Positions 34,364-43,497 of a stretch of DNA of 64,000 nt are shown here, one piece after another (the stretch's first letter is position 1; the number at the start of each line of letters is the position of its first letter). Under the pieces are notes generated by a model. The model did no database searches, had not been told where the DNA came from, and worked only from the letters and a program-made list of their open reading frames with translations. Source of the DNA: Segatella salivae DSM 15606 (lineage in GTDB: Bacteria > Bacteroidota > Bacteroidia > Bacteroidales > Bacteroidaceae); assembly GCF_000185845.1 (NCBI RefSeq), contig NZ_GL629647.1, forward strand, positions 2,476,189 to 2,540,188. The letters are read 5' to 3'. A program made the position numbers and the translations under genes.

Positions 34364-35296
34364 ATGAAAGCGAGAAGAGAGTTGGTTTTTCTTTTGTTTT
34401 TGGTGCTTTTAACAGGTTGTAAGCATCAATCCACGACACAACATGCGTTAAGGAGTGCCTATTATTGGAGCACATCATGGCGCAATGACTCTCTTGTTGC
34501 AAACCGAGTAAAGGGATTAAATAAGCTATACTTACGCTTTTTTGACGTTGTTTTGAGTCGCGAAGGTAATCCAACTCCTAATGCAACGTTGCAATTCGCA
34601 GCCAAATTGCCCCATCATTTAGAAGTAATTCCTGTTGTTTTTATTACTAATGATGTGATGAAATCAGGCACTAATGGGCGTGATTTGGCACAAAATATAT
34701 TGCGAAGAGTATTAAAAATGTGCGAAACTAATGATATTCTCACTCCAAAAGAGCTTCAGATTGACTGTGATTGGACCCTTAGTTCGCGTGCTCATTACTA
34801 TGATTTTCTGACGCAACTTCATCATCTTGCCGTTAAGAAACATATCACTTTATCGACTACAATACGTCTACATCAGTTGTCACAACATGTTCCTCCCGTA
34901 GACAAAGGTGTGTTGATGATGTATAACACAGGTGACTTCACGGATATAAACTGCACACATCCAATCCTCGATCTAAAGGATGTAATGCCTTATTTGAAGC
35001 ATTTGAAGAACTATTCTTTGCCCCTTTCTCCTGCTTATCCATTGTTTTCTTATCGCATTTTGTTTAGAAACGGTCACTATAAGGGCATACTTCATGCCGA
35101 CAATGACCTTCCGGTGTTGCCCGGAGACAGCGTTGTTGTGAGAAAAGCTACCATAGAAGATGTGCTCAAAGTAAAGCGAATCATCGAAGACTTACGGCCA
35201 AGTTTGCGTGACGAAACTATCATTTATGACCTTAGTCCCAATCATATTGTAAATTATTCCCCCAAAGATTATGAAAAGATTTATCGTGCTTTTTAG
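34364..35296 (+). CDS. Lipoprotein, possible TIM-barrel (DUF3142-like), unknown
   Basis: A 310-aa protein with lipobox LLTGCKHQ, so a lipidated envelope protein. The mature part has regularly spaced beta-type stretches: LNKLYLRFFDVV, LEVIPVVFITND, KELQIDCDWTLSSRAHYYDF, ITLSTTIRLHQL, KGVLMMYNTGDF and LSPAYPLFSYRIL. An Asp-rich strand end plus this spacing resembles DUF3142-type TIM barrels, some related to glycoside hydrolases; I am not sure of the family. Its last 26 nt overlap the next gene, and the two are probably co-translated. Expression is probably controlled by the promoter and palindrome just upstream. Confidence 0.75.
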   Translation: MKARRELVFLLFLVLLTGCKHQSTTQHALRSAYYWSTSWRNDSLVANRVKGLNKLYLRFFDVVLSREGNPTPNATLQFAAKLPHHLEVIPVVFITNDVMKSGTNGRDLAQNILRRVLKMCETNDILTPKELQIDCDWTLSSRAHYYDFLTQLHHLAVKKHITLSTTIRLHQLSQHVPPVDKGVLMMYNTGDFTDINCTHPILDLKDVMPYLKHLKNYSLPLSPAYPLFSYRILFRNGHYKGILHADNDLPVLPGDSVVVRKATIEDVLKVKRIIEDLRPSLRDETIIYDLSPNHIVNYSPKDYEKIYRAF

Positions 35297-37406
35297 CTTC
35301 CTTTTGACGCTATCCTTGCGCTCGTTTGCCTGTGGTCCTGAGCCAATCATACATAACTTCTATATGATGTGCGTTATTAATGAGAGCGAATTTAGCGACA
35401 CTTCACCAGACTTTGTCACGCCGTTGTATAAGTATTGGCAGGCATATACGGGCAAGAAAGAAGGTTTCTTTGACAACGATTGTAGCCTACTCGTTGAGAC
35501 AGCTCGGCGAAAACACGATGCCGAAATGCTTGCTTATGTGCGCAATATCGCTAAATATCAGCAAATATGTGTGCAAAAATATGAGCGGTGGGATTATCCT
35601 TCAAAAGCTGAAATCGCATTAGAGAAAGCACAATTACAACGTATGCGCAATGCCGCTCTTAACTATAAGGGGAGTCGTTTAACTCAACAATACACTTTAT
35701 TGCTGATGCGTTGCTATTTGTTGGAAGCCAATGTCAAGGGCATTCTGAATGTGTGGAACACGCGTGCAAGCCGTTTTCCTGTTGGAATATATAAAGAAAT
35801 ATGTCGCAATATCTATGCTTATGCGTTGTTGAACAGCGGGCATCGTAACGAAGCGCTATCCATTTATGTGAGTCAAGGGGATGTAAACAGCATTCAATGG
35901 GCTGCTCGTAATTTCCAGAAATTGGATGGAATTAAAGTCATTTATCATGAGAATCCCAACTCTCCTGCATTGCGTTGGCTCGTTCAAAACTATGTAAATA
36001 CGGTTCAAGATAATGCAGATCTCGATTGGATGTATGACTATGTAGGTGCTGATAACACACAACAGGAGACAGAAGCTAAGGCATTTATAGACTTCGCTGA
36101 ACATGTAGTTGCATCGCGAAAGAGTAGTGAACCCGCGCTGTGGAAAGCCGCTTCAGCGATGGTTTCCTATACACTTGGTGATATAAAAGCAGCCGAATTG
36201 AAGAGCCGTTTGGCTATGACGATGAAGGGAACTGTACTTGAATGTGACAATGCTCGGGCCATTCATTTCCTTGCTTCAACGGCTTTGATGCGTGAAGGTG
36301 CACCATTTGATGCCGACTTTATTGTCAAAGAATTACGCTTTCTCAATAGTAAAGGAACGCCATATCCGTGGGACATGAATTACTATTCACGTGTTTTCAA
36401 TCGTGTTGTGACGCAGAATATCATAGCATATTATGCTAAGCATCACAATCATAATATGGTTGCAGCCGCTCAAGGCATGTTAGAGCGTCGGCGACTTCCC
36501 AAAAATGATCATGAATATACCTATAGTCCAGGTTACTCAAGATATGCAAACTATGACGAATACTTTGGTAGTTTAGACTCGATGACGGCGAATCAGTTGC
36601 GTGATTATATTGTTTTCATGCATGAAAAACATGACAACGATGTGCTGGCTCAATTCATTTTGCAGCAAAATAAGTATCGGAATCCAAGCTATTTTAATGA
36701 CCTTTTAGGAACCAAACTCATTGCCGAGGGACGCTTTTCAGAGGCATTACCTGTGTTGAAGAAAGTGCCATTATCTTATGTGAACGGCCTTGGTATCGCG
36801 CTAATTATGGCTCATCGGGATTATAAAAAGCCGCGTTGGTTCTTCAAACAGCGTGTAAAGGATATTTATGATCTTGGTGTAGACGAGGAACTTGAAAAGG
36901 TTTCGCTGAAATATAATCAGAAGATTACGTTCTGTGAAGACATGAGTCGTTTGGAACAACGTTATGAATTAGCCAACGATGCGACGCGTCCTGCGTTGGC
37001 ATTACAGCTTGCTGTGCGCTATTATCAAGCTTCTTGTTATGGCGATTGCTGGTATCTGACGCATTATGATAAGCCTTGTGATGATTCAACTCGGGCCTGG
37101 GAAAAGGACTTTGCACAACAAGCAATGACATATCTTGACGTAGCTAAGAAAGATGTTAAATTGAAACAAGAAGCTCTTTACGCCCGAGCTTATGTGCAAC
37201 TAAACGTTACCACGAACGGAAGTTGGTATGGATATGATTTTAAAGGGTATCAACAGCTCCTCAAACAAGCCCCTGCTTTGGATAAGGTTTATAACGAATT
37301 GCTGTTTTATGTGAATAGAAACCCCAAACAACTTGCTGAATATGTGACGAAATGTGATGTGATAAAGCAACTGCAAAAGGGTGGGTATGTGGCCTACTAT
37401 AAGTAG
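35271..37406 (+). CDS. Large exported helical-repeat protein, unknown
   Basis: A 711-aa protein with an N-terminal signal (MKRFIVLFSFLLTLSLRSFA) ending next to CGPEP; the Cys could be a lipid anchor but SFAC is a poor lipobox. The rest is almost wholly alpha-helical and rich in Tyr, Ala and Leu, with TPR/SEL1-like helix pairs (ALLNSGHRNEALSIYVSQGD, LIAEGRFSEALPVLKKV). I recognise no enzyme motif. It overlaps the preceding lipoprotein gene by 26 nt, which suggests the two act together at the cell surface or in the periplasm. It converges on the sigma factor gene with a 10-nt overlap of the ends. Confidence 0.78.
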   Translation: MKRFIVLFSFLLTLSLRSFACGPEPIIHNFYMMCVINESEFSDTSPDFVTPLYKYWQAYTGKKEGFFDNDCSLLVETARRKHDAEMLAYVRNIAKYQQICVQKYERWDYPSKAEIALEKAQLQRMRNAALNYKGSRLTQQYTLLLMRCYLLEANVKGILNVWNTRASRFPVGIYKEICRNIYAYALLNSGHRNEALSIYVSQGDVNSIQWAARNFQKLDGIKVIYHENPNSPALRWLVQNYVNTVQDNADLDWMYDYVGADNTQQETEAKAFIDFAEHVVASRKSSEPALWKAASAMVSYTLGDIKAAELKSRLAMTMKGTVLECDNARAIHFLASTALMREGAPFDADFIVKELRFLNSKGTPYPWDMNYYSRVFNRVVTQNIIAYYAKHHNHNMVAAAQGMLERRRLPKNDHEYTYSPGYSRYANYDEYFGSLDSMTANQLRDYIVFMHEKHDNDVLAQFILQQNKYRNPSYFNDLLGTKLIAEGRFSEALPVLKKVPLSYVNGLGIALIMAHRDYKKPRWFFKQRVKDIYDLGVDEELEKVSLKYNQKITFCEDMSRLEQRYELANDATRPALALQLAVRYYQASCYGDCWYLTHYDKPCDDSTRAWEKDFAQQAMTYLDVAKKDVKLKQEALYARAYVQLNVTTNGSWYGYDFKGYQQLLKQAPALDKVYNELLFYVNRNPKQLAEYVTKCDVIKQLQKGGYVAYYK

Positions 37407-38152
37407 GCCTTGAGCATATCTGAAGTCGTATTGCGGTTTAGTTTGCGTACAGCCTTGTTGCGAATCTGGCGTACTCGCTCGCGTTTTAGCCCCATTTTCT
37501 CAGCTATTTCAGCAAAGGTGAGGTGGGGTTGGCCTATTCCATAGAACGCTTCTACTACGTTTTTCTCACGTTGATTGAGGATGTTCATGGCCTGCATAAG
37601 CTCTTCTTTGACCGACGCTTCAAGCACTTCTTGGTCTGGACGCGCTGCATTGGGGTCGGAAAGTACGCTGAGCAAGCTCATGTTTTTACCATTTTCTAAG
37701 GGTGCATCAACGGAAAAAGCACGACTGTTAGCCTTCTCTTCAGGGCTATTTTCATGCTTTGGAAGTCGGAATATGCCACTCTGTTCGTTGACAGCTGCCT
37801 CAATTGCTCGGCGAACGAAAGGCTCGGCATAGCCTACAAAGCGTAGACCGCGACTGCCATCAAAGCTCATTGCTGCCTTCATTAGGCCAATATTGCCTTC
37901 ACTGATGAGGTCAAGAATGGCTACACCGCGGTCAGTATACTGCTTCGCTATAGCCACAACGAAGCGTAGATTGGCTGAAGTCAGCTTGTTGATGGCACGT
38001 TCTGAGCTCGCGCCTCCTTGCTGAATCTGCTGTGAAAGTTTGTTTTCTTCGTCGTCAGAAAGAAGTTCTTCCTTTCCAATCTCATTGAGATAGAGATTCA
38101 ATGACTCACTTTCGCGTTCAGAAAGTGGCTTACCTGTTTTTATCTTCTTCAT
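37397..38152 (-). CDS. RpoD-related sigma factor lacking region 3
   Basis: A 251-aa sigma-70 protein. The start MKKIKTGKPLSERESESLNLYLNEIG aligns with the primary sigma factor of Bacteroidetes; an upstream ATG at 38179 is possible but not needed. Region 1.2 and region 2 are present (NLRFVVAIAKQYTDRGVAIL). In region 2.3-2.4 the usual YAVWWIRQSI is replaced by YAEPFVRRAI, so both tryptophans used in -10 melting are absent. About 45 residues of region 3 are missing between IFRLP and FSVDAPL. Region 4 is intact (LTFAEIAEKMGLKRERVRQI). The ~286-aa housekeeping sigma must lie elsewhere. The gene overlaps the DUF4435 gene by 23 nt, so it is translationally coupled to it. Confidence 0.88.
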   Translation of the reverse strand: MKKIKTGKPLSERESESLNLYLNEIGKEELLSDDEENKLSQQIQQGGASSERAINKLTSANLRFVVAIAKQYTDRGVAILDLISEGNIGLMKAAMSFDGSRGLRFVGYAEPFVRRAIEAAVNEQSGIFRLPKHENSPEEKANSRAFSVDAPLENGKNMSLLSVLSDPNAARPDQEVLEASVKEELMQAMNILNQREKNVVEAFYGIGQPHLTFAEIAEKMGLKRERVRQIRNKAVRKLNRNTTSDMLKAYL

Positions 38153-39194
38153 CTTTTCTTGTTTTATTTTGGTTGTCATGAGTTATTGATGTGGCTGAGA
38201 ACTTCTGCTGCCCAGCGTCTTTCAATGCCTCAAGTATTTGGTTATATTGTGTCGAAAGCATGTATCCGAGGTTCTTTTTCAACATCGTTTCGGCATCACC
38301 AACACTGTTTCTATAAGCTGAAATCTCTGTTTTATACTGAAGATTATGCAGAGATTGGCGGCCAATTTCTATTTCGCGTTCACGCATAAGCCTACTACAC
38401 ACACGCTCAAGCAATGGTAATACGACGTGATTAAATAGGTGATGACCTTGTATATAAAGGTAGGTGTTATGGGGATGAACGCCTAATCGCTCCATGTCTT
38501 GTCTTACTTCTTCATAGCTTTCACGTGCATCGGGATAGCGAAGTGTTAGTTTTTCAACCGCTTTTTCCACCTTTTTGTGCAGTTGTTCGAGTGTGACTTC
38601 GGGATAATCGATATTGATTTCGCCCATTTTTATTGCGTGATTGAAGTCTGATAAGGTAAATTCTCCATAGTGAGTAGACCTATAAAACCAGATATTCCAC
38701 ACGAAAAGTGGGTATATAATCTCGGAATATTGTCTCATGAAGTCATTGAAATCAAACACCGAATGGTCGTTTAACGACACAGCAACAGCAACGTTATGAA
38801 GAGATGAAGCGTAGCATTGTAGGTTCTCAATTGAGTATGCATACGTGTGAAAGACAAAGGGATTACTGAGCAATATGCGTGAATTTGGCGAGGAACCCTG
38901 CATTAAATAGTCGTAATCGGCATCCACACAAGCTATCATATCCTGTCCAACGGCTTCAAGAAGACTGCTGATTGCTGCTTTCTTTCCACGCTCTAAATGA
39001 GTTGATCGCGTAGGAAGCATGACCTCAAAAAAGCGCTCTTGCGTCTCAAATTGACTGAGAATAGTACGCCAAAAGAATACATCTTCATAGCTTTCTACAT
39101 AGGCAACAATCTTTCGTTTGGCATATTTTGAAGTCAAACGATTAGCTGCTTTGAAGTAATTTGAAGTGATATTGTCTCTCAATCGGCGTCCCAT
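38130..39194 (-). CDS. DUF4435 (TOPRIM-like) protein
   Basis: A 354-aa protein. The N-terminal half fits DUF4435, a TOPRIM-fold nuclease-like domain: IVAYVESYEDVFFW supplies the acidic Glu34, IACVDADYDYL supplies the DxD pair (Asp91, Asp93), and AYSIENLQCY is the family's SIEN motif. The C-terminal half is helical. In PARIS anti-phage modules a DUF4435 protein (AriB) acts with an ABC-type ATPase (AriA). Here the ATPase gene ends 16 nt upstream, the same pairing. The sigma factor gene overlaps its 3' end. Whether it is a defence effector or has a chromosomal role is open. Confidence 0.85.
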   Translation of the reverse strand: MGRRLRDNITSNYFKAANRLTSKYAKRKIVAYVESYEDVFFWRTILSQFETQERFFEVMLPTRSTHLERGKKAAISSLLEAVGQDMIACVDADYDYLMQGSSPNSRILLSNPFVFHTYAYSIENLQCYASSLHNVAVAVSLNDHSVFDFNDFMRQYSEIIYPLFVWNIWFYRSTHYGEFTLSDFNHAIKMGEINIDYPEVTLEQLHKKVEKAVEKLTLRYPDARESYEEVRQDMERLGVHPHNTYLYIQGHHLFNHVVLPLLERVCSRLMREREIEIGRQSLHNLQYKTEISAYRNSVGDAETMLKKNLGYMLSTQYNQILEALKDAGQQKFSATSITHDNQNKTRKDEEDKNR

Positions 39195-39210
39195 TGTCTG
39201 CTGATGTCTT

Positions 39211-40020
39211 TTATAATGTGATGTCGGTAACCTCAGTTACGTGATCCATCCAGCCGTTCATGATGACTGCCGGACTATGTGTTGCCAAGATAAGTTGCAC
39301 ATTTGGGTTCAACTGTAGAATGAGATCAATAAGTTGTTTCTGCCATTCGAAGTGCAAACTAACCTCAGGTTCGTCCATGAAAAGCACGTAAGGTTTACAG
39401 TCTTCGACAAGAACGGTCAACAAAATCACTAACATTTGCTTCTCACCGCTTGACAGTTGATAAGGTGAAAGCACTTCTCCCAGTTGGGTAAAACGAATCT
39501 CATTCTCACTTCGAATGATACTTTTCCCCGTCTCTTTGAATAGATTATCGATGATGTTTTGAAACAGATTCTTCCCTTGAGAGATGCTTTGTGCTTGCTC
39601 AGTTGCGTCATTTCCTCCGCGCTGTAGCACCTCAATGATGCGGTTTCCGACGTTAACTTGATAGTCAAGATACTTCCGTTGCAATACGAATAGCTGCCAA
39701 TCAAGTTCTGTTTTCAGGTTTTCCATTTGGGCAAGTGAGTCACTACTGACCATCGGTCGGTCGAAAGAACGAATCACATCGTATCGAATCCACTTGGCAT
39801 CTGACGGTTGAACACGCAGTCGAACGCCTTTTAACATGTGGCTGGGGAACTCTCCTCCCTGGGCAAGTCCACGGATAACCTTCGATAATATCGTACTTTT
39901 TCCGACGCCGTTAATACCACTTAGGATGTTCACCTTGCGGTCAAGATTCCACAAAATGTGCTTTGTTCCACTCCAAAGTGACTCAATCTCTATCTGTTCT
40001 ATATAGTCTGCGTATTTCAT
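39211..40020 (-). CDS. ABC-type (OLD/AAA-like) ATPase paired with DUF4435
   Basis: A 269-aa soluble SMC/ABC-like ATPase with all motifs: Walker A GINGVGKST (residues 35-43), signature LSSGEKQ (189-195), Walker B YVLFMDEP (211-218) followed by EVSLHF, and H-loop LATHSP (His248). The segment between Walker A and the signature is short, so there is no long coiled coil, and no nuclease domain is fused. It is shorter than typical PARIS AriA ATPases. It is first in an operon with the DUF4435 gene (16-nt gap) and the sigma factor. The ATG is preceded by a -7 element at 40040-40048. Confidence 0.9.
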   Translation of the reverse strand: MKYADYIEQIEIESLWSGTKHILWNLDRKVNILSGINGVGKSTILSKVIRGLAQGGEFPSHMLKGVRLRVQPSDAKWIRYDVIRSFDRPMVSSDSLAQMENLKTELDWQLFVLQRKYLDYQVNVGNRIIEVLQRGGNDATEQAQSISQGKNLFQNIIDNLFKETGKSIIRSENEIRFTQLGEVLSPYQLSSGEKQMLVILLTVLVEDCKPYVLFMDEPEVSLHFEWQKQLIDLILQLNPNVQLILATHSPAVIMNGWMDHVTEVTDITL

Positions 40021-40039
40021 TTCCTATGATATCTATAGC

Positions 40040-40048
40040 GCAAATATA
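40040..40048 (-). promoter_or_regulatory. -7 promoter element for the ATPase-DUF4435-sigma operon
   Basis: The minus strand reads TATATTTGC, 20 nt before the ATG at 40020. Confidence 0.62.
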
Positions 40049-40091
40049 ATAAATTAAATGCGATGTAGCATGTAGTGACGACATTTTTTAA

Positions 40092-40099
40092 TACTTTTG
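40092..40099 (+). promoter_or_regulatory. -7 promoter element for the EamA transporter
   Basis: TACTTTTG, 24 nt before the ATG at 40123; divergent from the ATPase promoter. Confidence 0.55.
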
Positions 40100-40122
40100 T
40101 GTGCAAGAAATGATAGAAAGAA

Positions 40123-41034
40123 ATGAATATTCGGCATAATCTTCCATTACGATCTCATGTGAGTATGTTAATGGCTGAAGTCTTTTGGGGACTTATGGCG
40201 CCTTTAGGTAAGGACGCAATGAGCCATGGTATCGATGGGATTACTATGGTATCACTGCGTGTTTTCTTTGGAATGGTGCTCTTTTGGCTAACTGCTTTGT
40301 GTTTCAAACGGGAGAAAGTACCTCTTCGTGACAAGCTTCTTTTTGGTGCAGCAGGCCTCTTTGGACTTACGTTTAATCAGTGTTTGTATACTATCGGACT
40401 AAGTATTACCTCGCCAGTCAATTCAAGTATTGTCACAACTTCAATGCCGATATTCGCTATGGTGCTCTCTTTTCTCATCCTGAAAGAGCCAATTACACTC
40501 CAAAAAGCCCTCGGAGTATTCATCGGTTGCTGTGGAGCAGTGACGCTTGTACTAACGAGTGCTGCCGCGATTAGTGATAAAATAGGAGACATTCGCGGTG
40601 ACTTGATGTGCATAGGTGCCCAACTTTCCTTTGCACTTTACCTTTCTTTATTCAATAAACTCATTAAACGTTACTCGGTGTTTACCGTCAACAAATGGAT
40701 GTTTCTGTGGGCAACCATATTCATTTGGCCCTTTACTTTTACGCATGTTTCAGGCGTTCAATGGAGCGATGTGCCTCGAATGAGCTTATTAGAAGCAGGT
40801 TTTGTCGTCTTCTTTGGTACGTATTTGAGTTACATTCTCACCATGGTTGGCCAGCAATATCTACGTCCTACGGTGGTCAGTATATATAATTATGTGCAAC
40901 CGATTGTGGCAGTTTCCGTTAGTCTTGCAGTGGGATTATGTGTCTTTACATGGCTGCAGGCTGTGGCAGTTGTATTGGTTTTCATGGGCGTTTGGTTCGT
41001 TATCAAGAGCAAATCAAGGCGAGAACTGCAATGA
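40123..41034 (+). CDS. EamA/DMT-superfamily transporter
   Basis: A 303-aa membrane protein with ten hydrophobic segments in two EamA repeats (about residues 15-140 and 155-295). LMAEVFWGLMAPLGKD opens the first repeat, and the ends of the repeats carry the typical SFLILKEPITLQKALGVFIG and the final YNYVQPIVAVSVSLAVGLCV pieces. DMT transporters export amino acids or metabolites; the substrate cannot be told. A single-gene unit divergent from the ATPase operon; metY follows after its own promoter, so a link to sulfur amino acids is only possible. Confidence 0.9.
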   Translation: MNIRHNLPLRSHVSMLMAEVFWGLMAPLGKDAMSHGIDGITMVSLRVFFGMVLFWLTALCFKREKVPLRDKLLFGAAGLFGLTFNQCLYTIGLSITSPVNSSIVTTSMPIFAMVLSFLILKEPITLQKALGVFIGCCGAVTLVLTSAAAISDKIGDIRGDLMCIGAQLSFALYLSLFNKLIKRYSVFTVNKWMFLWATIFIWPFTFTHVSGVQWSDVPRMSLLEAGFVVFFGTYLSYILTMVGQQYLRPTVVSIYNYVQPIVAVSVSLAVGLCVFTWLQAVAVVLVFMGVWFVIKSKSRRELQ

Positions 41035-41108
41035 AATAATGATAGATACCATCATTGTGGTATGCAAAATGCCTATAATGTGCGATATGTCGGCTCATAA
41101 TTAAATCC

Positions 41109-41117
41109 TACCTTTGC
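41109..41117 (+). promoter_or_regulatory. -7 promoter element for metY-cysK
   Basis: TACCTTTGC, 38 nt before the metY ATG at 41156. Confidence 0.6.
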
Positions 41118-41155
41118 AACATAATTACTAACATCATAAAAGAAAGGATTAGACA

Positions 41156-42445
41156 ATGAGCAACGAAAAGAAACTCCATTTCGAGACATTACAGCTTCAT
41201 GTAGGACAGGAACAAGCCGATCCAACCACTGATTCACGTGCCGTTCCAATCTATCAAACTACATCTTACGTCTTCCATAATGCCCAACATGCTGCTGATC
41301 GCTTTGCATTGAAAGATGCAGGAAATGTATATGGTCGTCTCACTAACACCACTCAAGCTGTTTTTGAGGAGCGAGTTGCTGCATTGGAAGGGGGAGTTGC
41401 TGGCTTAGCTTTAGCCTCTGGAGCTGCTGCAGTGACGTATACCATCACGAATATTGCCTTTAGTGGTGACCACGTTGTAGCCAGTAAAACCATCTATGGA
41501 GGCACATATAACCTCCTCGCTCATACCTTAAAGCGACAAGGAATCACTACAACCTTCGTCGATCCTGACGATTATGATGCGCTCGAAGCAGCCATTCAGC
41601 CTAACACAAAGCTTGTATATATAGAGACGTTAGGTAATCCTAACTCTAACATTTCAGACATAGAACGATGTGCAGAGATAGCACATCGCCATGGATTACC
41701 ATTGGTTATCGACAACACCTTTGGCACTCCATATCTCATTCGGCCTTTAGAGCATGGCGCAGATGTTGTTGTTCACTCTGCAACGAAGTTCATTGGTGGA
41801 CACGGAACGTCTTTAGGTGGTGTCATTGTTGATGGTGGTTCCTTCGATTGGAAAGCCCAAGGAGATCGTTTTCCAGGCTTTACTGAGCCCGATTCTTCCT
41901 ATCATGGCATCACGTTTGGTGACCTTCCAGCACCTTTTGTGACTCGAGTTCGCACCTTGTTACTACGTGATGAGGGCGCAGCGATATCTCCTTTTAACGC
42001 TTTTATCTTGCTACAGGGGCTTGAAACGCTTAGTCTTCGTGTTGAGCGTCATGTCTATAATACGCTCAAAGTGCTTGATTATCTGAAGCAACAACCCATG
42101 GTTAAGAAGATTAATCACCCTGCTTTGTCCGATCATCCCAATCATAATCTCTACCAACGCTACTTCCCTAATGGTGCAGGAAGCATCTTTACGTTCGAGA
42201 TTAAGGGCGATCAGAAGACGGCATTCGACTTTATCGACCATCTAAAGATATTCTCTTTACTGGCTAATGTGGCTGATGTTAAGAGCTTGGTTATACATCC
42301 TTTGTCTACTACTCACTCTGAACTTAGCCGCGAAGAAGCAGCAGATCAGGGAATCTTTGAAAGCACTATACGTCTCTCAATAGGTACAGAACACTACCAA
42401 GATATTATCGATGACCTCGATCAGGCCTTCGAAGCAGTAAAGTAA
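41156..42445 (+). CDS. metY: O-acetylhomoserine sulfhydrylase
   Basis: A 429-aa Cys/Met-metabolism PLP enzyme that makes homocysteine from O-acetylhomoserine and sulfide. Landmarks: TLQLHVGQEQADPTTDSRAV near the start, YGRLTNTTQAVFEER, and the PLP-lysine site VVHSATKFIGGHGTSLGG. At 429 aa it has the longer MetY form rather than the ~385-aa MetB/MetC form, and the SHSELS-like tail (STTHSELSREEAADQGI) fits. cysK follows after 65 nt with a hairpin between, forming a sulfur-assimilation unit. Confidence 0.93.
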   Translation: MSNEKKLHFETLQLHVGQEQADPTTDSRAVPIYQTTSYVFHNAQHAADRFALKDAGNVYGRLTNTTQAVFEERVAALEGGVAGLALASGAAAVTYTITNIAFSGDHVVASKTIYGGTYNLLAHTLKRQGITTTFVDPDDYDALEAAIQPNTKLVYIETLGNPNSNISDIERCAEIAHRHGLPLVIDNTFGTPYLIRPLEHGADVVVHSATKFIGGHGTSLGGVIVDGGSFDWKAQGDRFPGFTEPDSSYHGITFGDLPAPFVTRVRTLLLRDEGAAISPFNAFILLQGLETLSLRVERHVYNTLKVLDYLKQQPMVKKINHPALSDHPNHNLYQRYFPNGAGSIFTFEIKGDQKTAFDFIDHLKIFSLLANVADVKSLVIHPLSTTHSELSREEAADQGIFESTIRLSIGTEHYQDIIDDLDQAFEAVK

Positions 42446-42456
42446 ATGAAAGGAAA

Positions 42457-42480
42457 GGGGAGGCTTTTTATAGCCTCTCT
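42457..42480 (+). terminator. Hairpin between metY and cysK
   Basis: GGGGAGGCT pairs with AGCCTCTCT (9 bp, two G-T) around TTTTAT. There is no long T run after it, so it may act as a partial terminator or RNA-stability element within the unit. Confidence 0.5.
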
Positions 42481-42510
42481 TAAGTTAAACAAATATTAAG
42501 TACAGGAAAT

Positions 42511-43458
42511 ATGACAAAGATTTATAAACAGATAACAGACCTTATAGGTCACACTCCCTTAGTAGAACTCCCGAAATATTCAAAGTTTCGTGGTGTTGAT
42601 ACGCCTATTATAGGAAAAGTTGAGTATTTTAACCCAGGCGGAAGTGTTAAGGATCGCATTGCCTTGGCAATGATTGAAGACGCTGAAAAGGCTGGAAAAC
42701 TCAAGCCGGGAGCTACAATCATCGAGCCAACGAGTGGCAACACAGGCGTTGGTTTGGCTTTAGTGGCAGCCGTGAAAGGCTATCGTCTCATTCTCACCAT
42801 GCCCGAAACGATGAGTGTAGAGCGTCGTTCTTTGGTGAAAGCTTATGGTGCTCAGGTGAAACTTACAAGCGGAAAAGATGGTATGAAGGGTGCAATCAAG
42901 GCGGCAGAAGAGCTTCGTGACAGCATCGAAGGTAGCATAATACTCGGTCAATTCACGAATATGGCCAACCCAAGAGTACACTATTTGACCACTGGTCCAG
43001 AGGTTTGGAGTGACACAAATGGCCAAGTTGACATCTTTGTTGCAGGCGTTGGAACGGGTGGAACGATTACAGGCATCGGCCAATATCTAAAAGAACAGAA
43101 CCCCAATGTACGCATTGTAGCCGTTGAACCCACTGATTCTGCAGTGTTAAGTGGCGGCAATAGTGGACCTCATAAGATACAAGGTATCGGCGCAGGCTTT
43201 ATCCCTGACACCTACAATAGTGCTTATATAGACGAAGTTTTCAAAGTAGAAAATGACCAAGCTATACTTACTGGTCGCCTGTTAGCACAGCAAGAAGGTC
43301 TCTTAGTGGGTATATCTTCGGGCGCAGCTGCCTTTGCTGCCACCGAGATTGCACGTCGTCCAGAGAACAAAGGCAAACAAATCGTGACGTTGTTCCCTGA
43401 TACTGGAGAGCGTTATTTGTCTACCGTTCTCTACGCGTTTGACGAATATCCCCTCTAA
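42511..43458 (+). CDS. cysK: Cysteine synthase A
   Basis: A 315-aa PLP enzyme making cysteine from O-acetylserine and sulfide. PLP lysine in YFNPGGSVKDRIAL, substrate loop PTSGNTGVGLAL, phosphate-binding GVGTGGTITGIG, and GISSGAAAFAA near the end. All catalytic motifs are intact and the length is typical. Start ATG has an AGGAAAT ribosome-binding-like sequence just upstream. It shares its metabolic role with metY. Confidence 0.96.
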   Translation: MTKIYKQITDLIGHTPLVELPKYSKFRGVDTPIIGKVEYFNPGGSVKDRIALAMIEDAEKAGKLKPGATIIEPTSGNTGVGLALVAAVKGYRLILTMPETMSVERRSLVKAYGAQVKLTSGKDGMKGAIKAAEELRDSIEGSIILGQFTNMANPRVHYLTTGPEVWSDTNGQVDIFVAGVGTGGTITGIGQYLKEQNPNVRIVAVEPTDSAVLSGGNSGPHKIQGIGAGFIPDTYNSAYIDEVFKVENDQAILTGRLLAQQEGLLVGISSGAAAFAATEIARRPENKGKQIVTLFPDTGERYLSTVLYAFDEYPL

Positions 43459-43497
43459 AACTCCATGCTAAATTAACCACTAATAGTTGAGTTTGCG

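Noticed and set aside
38130..40020. Calling the ATPase-DUF4435 pair a confirmed PARIS system
   Set aside because: Motifs and gene order agree, but the ATPase is short, the operon contains a sigma gene, and there is no defence-island or mobile context in the window. Only a resemblance is claimed.
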